A DNA stretch of 34,229 nt from Planctomycetota bacterium (GTDB lineage Bacteria; Planctomycetota; B15-G4): positions 1 to 34,229 of the forward strand of contig QNBX01000029.1 in the NCBI GenBank assembly GCA_003644265.1. Direction: 5' to 3'. The notes under the pieces are model-generated. The model searched no databases and was not told where the DNA came from. It saw only the letters and a list, made by a program, of their open reading frames with translations. Positions 8,249 through 15,260 of this stretch are shown piece after piece; position 1 is the first letter of the stretch, and every line of letters begins with the position of its first letter. A program made the translations under genes and the position numbers.

Positions 8249-8955
8249 GACGTCTGATCAGCGGGGCTGCGCTGGCCGCGCGAGGCAGGCGCAGCGGCGC
8301 CGGGTGCGTCGTCGCCGGGCGTGGCGCCCCGGGCGCTGGGCGAGGATGACCTGGCGCCGGGCGCGGCGTCGAGCTGGCAGGCGGGGCCCGCGCGTCCCAT
8401 GCCGTGCAGCGAGAGCACGCGGTCCATCAGGCGCTGACGCTCCTGCATGGCCAGCGACGCCACCGGGATGTAGGGCACGTCGAACCACTCCAGCATGAAC
8501 TTGACCATGCCGTCGATGCGCACGATCTCGTCCCAGTTGGCGCTCTCGCGCACGCCGTCCTCGGTCATCAGCTCGCGGTGCGGCCGCACGAAGAACACGA
8601 GGCCCTGGCGCACCTTGTCCATGTAGTTCGTCAGGCGCGGGTCGCGCGCCAGCTCGGCCAGGATCGTGCTGTGGCTGGCGGCGTAGGCCAAGTTGCAGAA
8701 CGAGCGGTCGCTGACGTAGCTGCCCGGCTGCTCCATCTCGCTGGCGAGCTGCCGCAGGAAGACCTCGCGCTGGTAGCGGTCCACCACGTCGACGTTGGAG
8801 CGGATGGAGTCGAGCGCGGACTCCATCTCGGCCAGCACGCCCCTGGCCACCTCGCTGATCATGGGCAGGCCGTAGGCGTCTCGGACCCAGCGGGCCATGG
8901 TGGTCTTGCCCGTGCTGTGGGCGCCCACCATGTAGATGCGGGTGACGCGGTTCAT
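8245..8955 (-). CDS. P-loop kinase/ATPase of AAA_28 (NadR-kinase-like) type
   Basis: Small P-loop NTPase of 236 residues. Walker A is GAHSTGKT at 11-18. The segment SEVARGVL (~34-41) and the acidic-basic SDRS at 82-85 match the lid and Walker-B-like regions of the AAA_28 family. That family includes the ribosylnicotinamide kinase domain of NadR and related nucleoside kinases. The last ~45 residues are a low-complexity Ala/Ser/Pro tail. The ATG at 8955 is preceded by a good ribosome site (AGGAGA), which decides it over upstream in-frame starts. It is the first gene of the three-gene nucleoside operon and overlaps the transporter by ATGA. I infer a nucleoside or ribosylnicotinamide kinase that traps the imported substrate; NTPase fold confidence is high, substrate confidence low. 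Confidence 0.8.
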   Translation of the reverse strand: MNRVTRIYMVGAHSTGKTTMARWVRDAYGLPMISEVARGVLAEMESALDSIRSNVDVVDRYQREVFLRQLASEMEQPGSYVSDRSFCNLAYAASHSTILAELARDPRLTNYMDKVRQGLVFFVRPHRELMTEDGVRESANWDEIVRIDGMVKFMLEWFDVPYIPVASLAMQERQRLMDRVLSLHGMGRAGPACQLDAAPGARSSSPSARGATPGDDAPGAAAPASRGQRSPADQTS

Positions 8956-9185
8956 CGCGGCTCTCCTGTGCGAGCTGTGGGGCGCGCGGCGGTGTCGAGC
9001 GCGGCCGTCCCGGCGGCCTCGCGTGCAGCGCGGGGTCGAGGCTATCAGCCCGACCGCGCACCCGGATACCACGCAGATCGCTTCGGGCGTGGGTTTCTGG
9101 CCGATCTCCACGGCGGCTCCCGGGTTCTCCACGCGTTGCCCACGGGTCCGGGTCGGGCTGGCTCACTCTGGCGCAGCGTGGGACC

Positions 9186-11057
9186 ATGCCGCCCATGAAG
9201 ATCGTCGTCCTGCTGCTGTGCTTGTCCGCGCCCCTTCTGGCTCAGCCCGCGGCGCGCATCTGCGATGTCCAGGGTCGCGCGCACGCCTCCAGCCTGGCGG
9301 GGCAGTCGGTGACCCTGACCGGCATCGTCACCAGCGTGGCCCGGGACAGCGCGACGGGCCATGCGCTGATCACGCTGCAGTCGGCGCCCAGCGACGAGGA
9401 CAGCAGCCCGCTCACCTCGGAGGCCCTCTTCGTGCGGCTGGATGACGGACCGCGGCCTGCGCCGGGTGATCTGTTGCGCGTGGCCGGGCGGCTCAAGGAG
9501 TACAACCCCGGCGGCGTGGACAGCAACCTGCGCTTCACGACGCTCATGGCCAGCTCGCCCGCCGAGCTGTTGGGGCGGCGGGCGCTGCCCCGGCCGGTGC
9601 TGCTGGGAGCGCAGGGGCGGGCGGTGCCCGCCGGCAGCATCGACGACGACACACGGGGCTCGATCGGGAGCCGACCCGGCCCCTTCGACCCGGGCTCCGA
9701 CGCGATCGACTTCTTCGAGTCGCTGGAGGGCATGCGTGTGGCGCTGCCGGACGCCCTGGCTGTGGACGCGACCTCCAAGTACGGCGAGCTGGTCTTGCTG
9801 CCCGACGCCGGCGCGGCCAGCGAGTCGTTGGCCGGCGTGGCGCTGGTCATCGCCGAGGGAGACTTCAACCCCGAACGCGTCATGGTCCAAGGCGGTCGCT
9901 GGCTGGACGGTGACTTCCCGGTGCCGCAGGTGGACGCAGGCGCGCGCTTCGACGGGCCCTTCGTGGGCGTCATGTCCTACAGCTACGGCAACCCCAAGAT
10001 CATGCTGACCCAGCCGGCGCCCGCCGTGCTGGCGCCGGACGCTGACGTCGCGGCGGACACCCGCGTCGGGCTGGGTCCGGTGCCGGTCGGTCACGCGCGC
10101 ATGGTGGGCTACAACGTCGAGAACCTCTCGCCCGCCAGCGATCCGGCGCGCATGGCCCGGCTGGGCCGACACATCGCCCAGGATCTGGGCGGCCCGGACC
10201 TGGTGGCGCTGCAGGAGGTGCAGGACGGCAGCGGCCCCGACGACGACGGCAGCACCAGCGCGGCGGCCACGCTGGACGCCTTGATCGCGGCCATCGACGC
10301 GGCGGGTGGCCCCGGCTATCGCGCCTTTGAGCTGGCCCCGCGCGACGGCGCCGATGGCGGGCAGCCCGGCGGCAACATCCGTGTGGCCTTCTTGGTGCGG
10401 AACGACGGCGCGCTGGCGGCCGTGCAGCGCCCGGGTGGGGGCAGCGACGTGGCGGTCGAGGTGCAGGCCGGCAGCGACGGCGCGCCGCGCCTCTCCCACA
10501 GCCCGGGCCGGGTGGCGCCCGACCACGGCGCCTGGCACCGCAGCCGCGTGCCCCTCGCGCTGGAGCTCTCCATGGGCGGAGAGCCCCTGTTCGTGGTCTC
10601 GTGCCACCTGCGCAGCAAGGGCGGCGACACGCCGCTGTTCGGCATGACCCAGCCCTTCGAGCGGCCCAGCGAGCGCTTGCGGCTGCTGCAAACCGAGGTG
10701 CTGTCGAGCTTCGTGGACGAGCTGCTGGCGCTCGACCCCAACGCGCGCGTGGTGCTGCTGGGCGACTTCAACGACTTCCAGTTCTCAGCGCCCTTGGGTC
10801 GCCTGGTGCAGGACGGCGCCCTACGCAACCTGACCGACTCACTGCCCGCAGGTGAGCGCTGGACCTACATCTACCAAGGCAACGCCCAGGCTCTCGACCA
10901 CATGCTGGTGAGCCCGGGCTTCACCGCGGCGGCGGGTGGGCCCGAGCACCTGGACTACGGCGTGATGCATCTCAACTCGGTCGCTCACGACGGCGCCAGC
11001 GACCACGACCCCTGCGTGTTGACGTTTCGTGTCGAGGGCGCCGAGGGTGATCGCTGA
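9186..11057 (+). CDS. Secreted nuclease with OB-fold and endonuclease/exonuclease/phosphatase domain
   Basis: Predicted extracellular nuclease of the ExeM/NucH type. The 623-residue protein starts with a signal peptide (MKIVVLLLCLSAPLLAQ, from Met4 at 9195 or Met1 at 9186). Residues ~25-290 contain an OB-fold-like nucleic-acid-binding region (LTGIVTSVARD ... GDLLRVAGRLKEYN). The EEP domain follows from ~310 and has every expected motif: GYNVENL, ALQEVQD (catalytic Glu), SCHLRSKGGD, LLGDFND (Asp/Asn pair), QALDHMLVS and SDHDP with the catalytic His. It needs a divalent metal, probably Mg. The gene is divergent from the nucleoside import operon, so it could supply that operon by degrading external DNA or RNA. 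A related phosphodiesterase substrate cannot be excluded from sequence alone. Confidence 0.9.
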   Translation: MPPMKIVVLLLCLSAPLLAQPAARICDVQGRAHASSLAGQSVTLTGIVTSVARDSATGHALITLQSAPSDEDSSPLTSEALFVRLDDGPRPAPGDLLRVAGRLKEYNPGGVDSNLRFTTLMASSPAELLGRRALPRPVLLGAQGRAVPAGSIDDDTRGSIGSRPGPFDPGSDAIDFFESLEGMRVALPDALAVDATSKYGELVLLPDAGAASESLAGVALVIAEGDFNPERVMVQGGRWLDGDFPVPQVDAGARFDGPFVGVMSYSYGNPKIMLTQPAPAVLAPDADVAADTRVGLGPVPVGHARMVGYNVENLSPASDPARMARLGRHIAQDLGGPDLVALQEVQDGSGPDDDGSTSAAATLDALIAAIDAAGGPGYRAFELAPRDGADGGQPGGNIRVAFLVRNDGALAAVQRPGGGSDVAVEVQAGSDGAPRLSHSPGRVAPDHGAWHRSRVPLALELSMGGEPLFVVSCHLRSKGGDTPLFGMTQPFERPSERLRLLQTEVLSSFVDELLALDPNARVVLLGDFNDFQFSAPLGRLVQDGALRNLTDSLPAGERWTYIYQGNAQALDHMLVSPGFTAAAGGPEHLDYGVMHLNSVAHDGASDHDPCVLTFRVEGAEGDR

Positions 11058-11064
11058 GGCGCCG

Positions 11065-11511
11065 CTAGCCGCCGGGCTGGTCGTCCAACAGCGCAGCCAG
11101 CCCGTGCTGTGTGCCGGGGCGGCGCACGAGGTCGGCCACGGTCACGCCGGAGAGCGCGTGGAAGAAGGCCTGCTCGGCCTGGATCAGTCGGCTGCGCAGG
11201 CGGCAGCCCGGCTCCAGGCGGCAGACCTCGGGGGTGCCGACGCACTCAAGCATGTTCGTGCGCCCTTCGAGCAGGGCCACGGCCTCGCCCACGTCGATGC
11301 TGGACGGGTCGACGTTCAGCACCACGCCGCCGCTGCGTCCGCGGATGGTGCGCACCCAGCCATGACGTGAGAGGTCGGCCGCCACCTTCAGCAGGTGATG
11401 ACGCGAGATCGCGAAGCTGTTGGCGATCTCCGCCACCGTGGCCTTGCGCCCGGCATGGGCCAGGTACATCAGCACCCGCAGGCCGAAATCGGTGTGCAGC
11501 TTGAGGTTCAT
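11065..11511 (-). CDS. nsrR: Rrf2-family Fe-S transcriptional regulator, NsrR-like
   Basis: DNA-binding regulator of 148 residues. An N-terminal winged helix-turn-helix (IANSFAISRHHLLKVAADLSRHGWV, abbreviated to its core ISRHHLLKV at 35-43) and the wing RGRSGGVVL match Rrf2 proteins. Three cysteines, Cys90, Cys97 and Cys103, occur in the cluster-binding loop, in the arrangement of NsrR (PGCRLR parallels PACRLK in E. coli NsrR). Asp8 is present at the position that supplies the fourth ligand in Streptomyces NsrR. NsrR senses nitric oxide through its Fe-S cluster; IscR and RirA are less similar in this loop. The ATG at 11511 replaces longer upstream readings, which lack family similarity. It is divergent from a secreted protease at 11733; no NO-detoxification gene lies beside it. 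Confidence 0.87.
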   Translation of the reverse strand: MNLKLHTDFGLRVLMYLAHAGRKATVAEIANSFAISRHHLLKVAADLSRHGWVRTIRGRSGGVVLNVDPSSIDVGEAVALLEGRTNMLECVGTPEVCRLEPGCRLRSRLIQAEQAFFHALSGVTVADLVRRPGTQHGLAALLDDQPGG

Positions 11512-11654
11512 GCCAATAGTCGTATCACAGATGCGCCTTTTGTCACAGGCAGGAGGGCGCGTGCTCCCGGCGGCGTGGCGCCAGTGAGGGGGCAGAGGGC
11601 TCTTGGCGGCGGCTCCCGCGTGGGGCGGCGCCCCCTGGGGAGCGATGGCCGGGC

Positions 11655-11660
11655 TAGAAT
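11655..11660 (+). promoter_or_regulatory. Candidate -10 element (TAGAAT) for the trypsin-like protease
   Basis: TAGAAT sits within CCGGGCTAGAATCC, 72 bases before the ATG at 11733. The identical 14-mer occurs upstream of rimO (30271-30284), and a variant GCTAGACT precedes the gene at 13456. Recurrence at a similar distance supports a promoter. No -35 box is evident. Confidence 0.45.
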
Positions 11661-11732
11661 CCAGCGGTCGCCGGCGCGCGCTCTCCCGAAGGCTGCTTCG
11701 CGCGCGTGTCGACTTGAGATCGGAGGCTCCCC

Positions 11733-13235
11733 ATGCTGTTTCGCACCCTGATCGTCCTGGTCGCGCTCTCGGGCCCCGCCCTGGCACAGCTGCCACAGCC
11801 CCAGTTCTTCTCGGTCGCTCACGTCCAGAGCAGCGGCTGGGTGCTGAACACCGGCGCCACCCGCGGCGTCATCGCCAGCATGGTGGTGGAGCACCCCGCC
11901 GTGGCCAGCCTGCGGGTGCTGTTCGATGAGGTGCACCTGGCGGGCAATCCCTTCGATGGCAGCGGCAGCGTGCTGCGCCTGACCTCGTTGCGCGACGGGG
12001 CCCAGCAGACGCTCAACGCCCAGCAGCTGCTGGAGTGGGAGTACGGCACGGCCTGGTTCAACGGCAGCGGCGTGCAGCTCGACCTGATCGCGTCGCCTGG
12101 CACCGGCGGCAACCTGGTGACGGTGGGCGGCCTGGACGTGGGCACGCCCCTGGCCGGGTACGAGAGCCAGTGCGGACCCGTCGACGACCGCGTGCCCAGC
12201 GACGACCCGCGCGTGGCGCGCCTGCTGCCCAGCGGCTGCACGGCCTGGATGATCCAGGACTGCGCCAAGTGCTTTCTGAGCGCGGGGCACTGCGGCACGG
12301 GCAACACCATGGTGGAGTTCAACGTGCCCTTCAGCACGGGCAGCGGCTCCTGGGTGCACCCGCCGCCCAGCGATCAGTACGCCATCAACAGCGCCAGCAA
12401 GCAGGCCAACAACGCCTTCGGCAACGACTGGTTCTACTTCGGCACGGTCGACAACTCGGTCACGGGGCTGTCGGCCTTCGAGGCTCAGGGTGACGCGTTT
12501 GCCCTGGTGAATCCGCCGGATGTGGCGGGCAACGACATCCGCATCACGGGCCACGGCACGGACAACACGCCCAACTCGACCTACAACCAGGTGCAGCAGA
12601 CGCACGTGGGCCCGTTCATCAACAACGGCGGCGTGCTGCAGTACCAGGCCGACACCACCGGCGGCAACAGCGGCTCGCCCATCATCTGGGAGCAGGCCAA
12701 CGCCGCCATTGGCGTGCACACCAACGCCGGCTGCAGCACGGGCGGCGGCGGCGCCAACCAGGGCACGCCCATCACGGTGGCGGCGCTGCAGGCGGCTCTC
12801 GCCAACCCCCTGGGCGTGTGCGCCAGCACCGGCGTGTGCGGCGCCATCGACGACCTGGGCTTGGGGCTGCAGGGTCAGTGGCCCTACGCCGGCACACCTG
12901 AGTTCAGCGGGAACTCCACCCTGGAGCCGGGCGCCGGGTACAACTTCACCCTGCTGCTGCCCTTTCAGATCGGGGGGACGATGACCACCGCCTTGCTCAT
13001 CCTGGGCTTCAGCTCGACCAACGCGCCGTTCCATGGCGGCACGCTCGTGCCTGCTCCCGAGGTCGTCGTGAGCCTTCCGGCCGATACGATCGCGCTGGAG
13101 CTGGCGCTGTCGGGCAGCTGGCCTCTGGGCGTCCCGCCCGGTACGGAGATCTACGCGCAGTGGTGGTGCGACGTGGACGGGTTGTTCGCCGACGCGATCA
13201 TGGCCAGCAACGCGCTCAAGCTCACGACGCCGTAA
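11733..13235 (+). CDS. Secreted trypsin-like serine protease with C-terminal beta domain
   Basis: Exported protease of 500 residues with the chymotrypsin (S1) fold. Residues 1-19 form a signal peptide ending ALAQ. After an N-terminal region of ~140 residues, the catalytic triad appears as His186 in SAGHCG, Asp232 in GNDWFYFG and Ser313 in GGNSGSP. Numerous cysteines (147, 169, 177, 180, 187) near the active site suggest disulfides. The domain ends around residue 365. Residues ~386-500 form a separate beta-rich domain (GTPEFSGNSTLEPG ... LLILGFSS ... PFHGG ... SNALKL) that also occurs at the end of the subtilisin-like protease at 1-1640. It probably acts as an attachment, sorting or carbohydrate-binding module; this is inference. 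The gene is divergent from the NsrR-like regulator. Confidence 0.88.
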   Translation: MLFRTLIVLVALSGPALAQLPQPQFFSVAHVQSSGWVLNTGATRGVIASMVVEHPAVASLRVLFDEVHLAGNPFDGSGSVLRLTSLRDGAQQTLNAQQLLEWEYGTAWFNGSGVQLDLIASPGTGGNLVTVGGLDVGTPLAGYESQCGPVDDRVPSDDPRVARLLPSGCTAWMIQDCAKCFLSAGHCGTGNTMVEFNVPFSTGSGSWVHPPPSDQYAINSASKQANNAFGNDWFYFGTVDNSVTGLSAFEAQGDAFALVNPPDVAGNDIRITGHGTDNTPNSTYNQVQQTHVGPFINNGGVLQYQADTTGGNSGSPIIWEQANAAIGVHTNAGCSTGGGGANQGTPITVAALQAALANPLGVCASTGVCGAIDDLGLGLQGQWPYAGTPEFSGNSTLEPGAGYNFTLLLPFQIGGTMTTALLILGFSSTNAPFHGGTLVPAPEVVVSLPADTIALELALSGSWPLGVPPGTEIYAQWWCDVDGLFADAIMASNALKLTTP

Positions 13236-13368
13236 CGCTGCCTGGCGAGGGCCGGACGCGCTTGAGCTCACGACCCTGAGAGGGTGCGTGGGCAGCCCGT
13301 TCGTTCGGGATGGCGGCTGATTTCCGCCGGGTGGCCGCGCCTGGGCTCTGTGCTGGGCCCCGCCCTCG

Positions 13369-13386
13369 CTCCCGCTGTGACGGGAG
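13369..13386. terminator. GC-rich hairpin between protease and FG-GAP gene
   Basis: Perfect six-base inverted repeat CTCCCG / CGGGAG with a six-base loop, 134 bases after the protease stop and just before the TAGACT element. There is no T-tract, so intrinsic termination is uncertain; it may be regulatory. Confidence 0.25.
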
Positions 13387-13391
13387 GGAGC

Positions 13392-13397
13392 TAGACT
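13392..13397 (+). promoter_or_regulatory. Candidate -10 element (TAGACT)
   Basis: GAGCTAGACTGAC lies 58 bases before the ATG at 13456 and resembles the GCTAGAAT element seen upstream of two other genes in the window. No clear -35 box. Confidence 0.3.
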
Positions 13398-13455
13398 GAC
13401 GCAGCGCTCGCCCCTCCCCGGCGGGCCGCTGTGCTCCCATGCCCGAGGTCCTGTC

Positions 13456-15078
13456 ATGTGGTCTGCCCTGCTGTTGTCAGCCTGTGCCCTGTTTCCGTTG
13501 CTGGCGCTGACGCCCGTGCCGACGCGCGCGCCGACGCCCGCGGCCGCACCGACGCGGACCCGGATGCCTGCGTTGCGGCTGGTCGACCTCACCGCCGATG
13601 GTCTGCCCGACAAGCTGCTCATGAGCGCTGAGGGTTCGCTGAGCGTGTCCGTCAACCTGGGCGCGGGGCGCTTTGCGGCGCTGGGCCAGGCGCTCCCGCG
13701 GGTCGACGCGCTCGAGCTGTTGCTGAGCGACCTGAACGGCGACGGGCACGTTGACCTGTACCTGGTCTCGCGCGAGGCCAACCTGGCCTTGCTAGGCGAT
13801 GGCAGCGGACACCTGTTTGAGGCCACGGATGTGTTGGGTCTGTCCGACCAGGGCGTCGGAGTCTGGGCCGAGCGCGTCGACATGGACGGCGCGCAGCCGG
13901 ACGAGTTGGTGCTGCACAACGCGACGGGCGACGTGTTGTTCTGGTCGCGGCGCGGCGTGTTTGTACGCGACGGCGACAGCACGCCGACGGCGTCCGAGCC
14001 GCTCAGCATGGCCGACACGCAGGCGCAGCCCGCTCCGCGCCGCGCCGCCGGGCTGGGCCCCGTCGGCCAGGCCTCCGTCGGCGCCGCGGCGCTCGACCAG
14101 CTCCTGCCGCACCTCTCGGTGGTCTGGCTCGACGACGGCGCGGGGGGCAAGCGCAAGACCGTGCGTCTCAGCGGTGTCAACCTGCAGATCGTCAGCGGCC
14201 AGGGCAGCACCAACGGCAACCGCGGCGATCCGTTCGCGGTGCAGCCCGTGCTCACGCGCACCAACGGCCTGGGCAACCTCATCATCGGTTACGACGAGCC
14301 GCGCTTGGCCGGCCCCTGGCTGCGCACCGGTTCTCACAACCTGGTGCTCGGCAAGGAGCACAGCTACCCCAGCTTCGGCGGCCTGGTGGCGGGCGACGCC
14401 AACCGCGTGCTGGCGCCCTACTCCAGCGCAGCCGGCGGCTACGACCAGACCTGCAGCGGCCTGCGCTCGGCGGTGCTGGGCGGCCAGGAGTGCGTGGCCT
14501 CGGGCGAGGGCAGCGCCGTGCTGGGCGGCGGCTACAACTGCGCCGCGGGCATGCTGGCCACGGCCTCGGGTGGCGCCTACAACACCGTGCCGGGGGAGTA
14601 CGCCCACGTCTGCGGCGGCGAGAGCAACGTGGCCGAGGGCATCACCTCCGTGGTGCTGGGTGGCAATCAGGTCACGGCCGCGGGGACCACCGCGGTGGGC
14701 CTCGGGGGCGTGCAGGGCCACGCCAGCGGCTTCGGGTCCGTGGTCGTCGGTGGCGACTCCAACCGCGCGCAGGGCGAGCTGGCCGTGGTGGTGGGGGGGC
14801 TCGCGAATCGCGCGGGCCCCGAGGGCTCCGGGTCCGGCGACTACGCCGTCGTGTTGGGCGGCTCGCAGAATCTGGCCAGCGGCTTGATGGCCACCGTGTC
14901 CGGCGGCGGCGGCGGCGACGAGGGCGAGGGCAACCTGGCCTCGGGCGACTTCAGCTCGGTCAGCGGTGGGCGCTCCAACGTGGCCGCGGGCGCCCACGCC
15001 ACGGTCGGCGGCGGCAACACGCGCGCCGCCACCGGCGAGGACGACTGGGCGGCAGGCGGGCTGTCCCAGGACGGCTAG
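13456..15078 (+). CDS. Surface protein with FG-GAP-like repeats and C-terminal glycine-rich beta-roll
   Basis: Predicted exported protein of 540 residues. The N-terminus is hydrophobic (residues 2-19), either a signal peptide or a lipoprotein signal with LSAC at 7-10. Residues ~38-170 carry FG-GAP/VCBS-like repeats, with a calcium-type loop DLNGDGHVD at 92-100. A linker leads to a region starting around 230 with GVNLQIVSG, GLGNLIIGY and TGSHNLVLG (291-299). From ~300 to ~535 it consists of about 15 near-regular 15-residue repeats of the form G-x2-S/A-x-V-x-G-G-x3-N-x-A-x. This resembles the left-handed beta-roll heads of YadA-type adhesins, without their membrane anchor. A ribosome site GAGG is seven bases before the ATG. 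A cell-surface or matrix role is likely; the ligand is unknown. Confidence 0.75.
   Translation: MWSALLLSACALFPLLALTPVPTRAPTPAAAPTRTRMPALRLVDLTADGLPDKLLMSAEGSLSVSVNLGAGRFAALGQALPRVDALELLLSDLNGDGHVDLYLVSREANLALLGDGSGHLFEATDVLGLSDQGVGVWAERVDMDGAQPDELVLHNATGDVLFWSRRGVFVRDGDSTPTASEPLSMADTQAQPAPRRAAGLGPVGQASVGAAALDQLLPHLSVVWLDDGAGGKRKTVRLSGVNLQIVSGQGSTNGNRGDPFAVQPVLTRTNGLGNLIIGYDEPRLAGPWLRTGSHNLVLGKEHSYPSFGGLVAGDANRVLAPYSSAAGGYDQTCSGLRSAVLGGQECVASGEGSAVLGGGYNCAAGMLATASGGAYNTVPGEYAHVCGGESNVAEGITSVVLGGNQVTAAGTTAVGLGGVQGHASGFGSVVVGGDSNRAQGELAVVVGGLANRAGPEGSGSGDYAVVLGGSQNLASGLMATVSGGGGGDEGEGNLASGDFSSVSGGRSNVAAGAHATVGGGNTRAATGEDDWAAGGLSQDG
14311..15050 (+). repeat. Coding repeat, ~45-bp period, encoding the beta-roll
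   Basis: The DNA encoding residues ~286-531 of the surface protein repeats with a 45-base period, each unit giving about 15 residues around a GG-x3-N core. Two units carry insertions (around GPEGSGSG and GGGGDEGEG). DNA identity between units is modest, so the array is old and held by protein structure rather than recently expanded. Confidence 0.7.
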
Positions 15079-15182
15079 CCTGACCGTGGCATCTCCCGGC
15101 TGCGCGCGCAGTGGCGTGAGCGCCCGCCCCGCGCTGCGCCGCAGGCGGCCGTGCCGTGCCGCTGTGCCGCCGGTGCCGCTGG

Positions 15183-15227
15183 TGCCGCCGTGCCGCCGTG
15201 CCGCCGTGCCGCCGTGCCGCCGTGCCG
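15183..15227. repeat. 8-bp tandem repeat (TGCCGCCG) upstream of the AlkP-like pair
   Basis: Five perfect copies of TGCCGCCG (15183-15222) are followed by a partial copy TGCCG. Degenerate related copies extend back to about 15148. The array lies in the 182-base gap between two plus-strand genes, ending 33 bases before the next ATG. The 8-base period is not a multiple of three. Confidence 0.85.
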
Positions 15228-15236
15228 TGACACGGT

Positions 15237-15256
15237 GGCTCGGGTTATGTTGAGCC
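15237..15256 (+). promoter_or_regulatory. Hairpin immediately before the first AlkP-like gene
   Basis: GGCTC and GAGCC pair around a ten-base loop that holds TTATGTT, ending four bases before the ATG at 15261. The 11-base palindrome CCGTGACACGG lies just upstream at 15225-15235. If transcribed, the hairpin would sit where a ribosome binds; alternatively TATGTT is a -10 element and the message is nearly leaderless. Both are inference. Confidence 0.3.
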
Positions 15257-15260
15257 GCCC

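Noticed and set aside
11520..11540. NsrR operator half-site (GATGCGCCTTTT) upstream of the regulator
   Set aside because: Only a loose match to one arm of the known motif, with no second arm.
11508..14285. 925-codon minus-strand open frame
   Set aside because: Runs across the NsrR start, the trypsin-like protease and part of the FG-GAP gene; low-complexity shadow caused by high GC.
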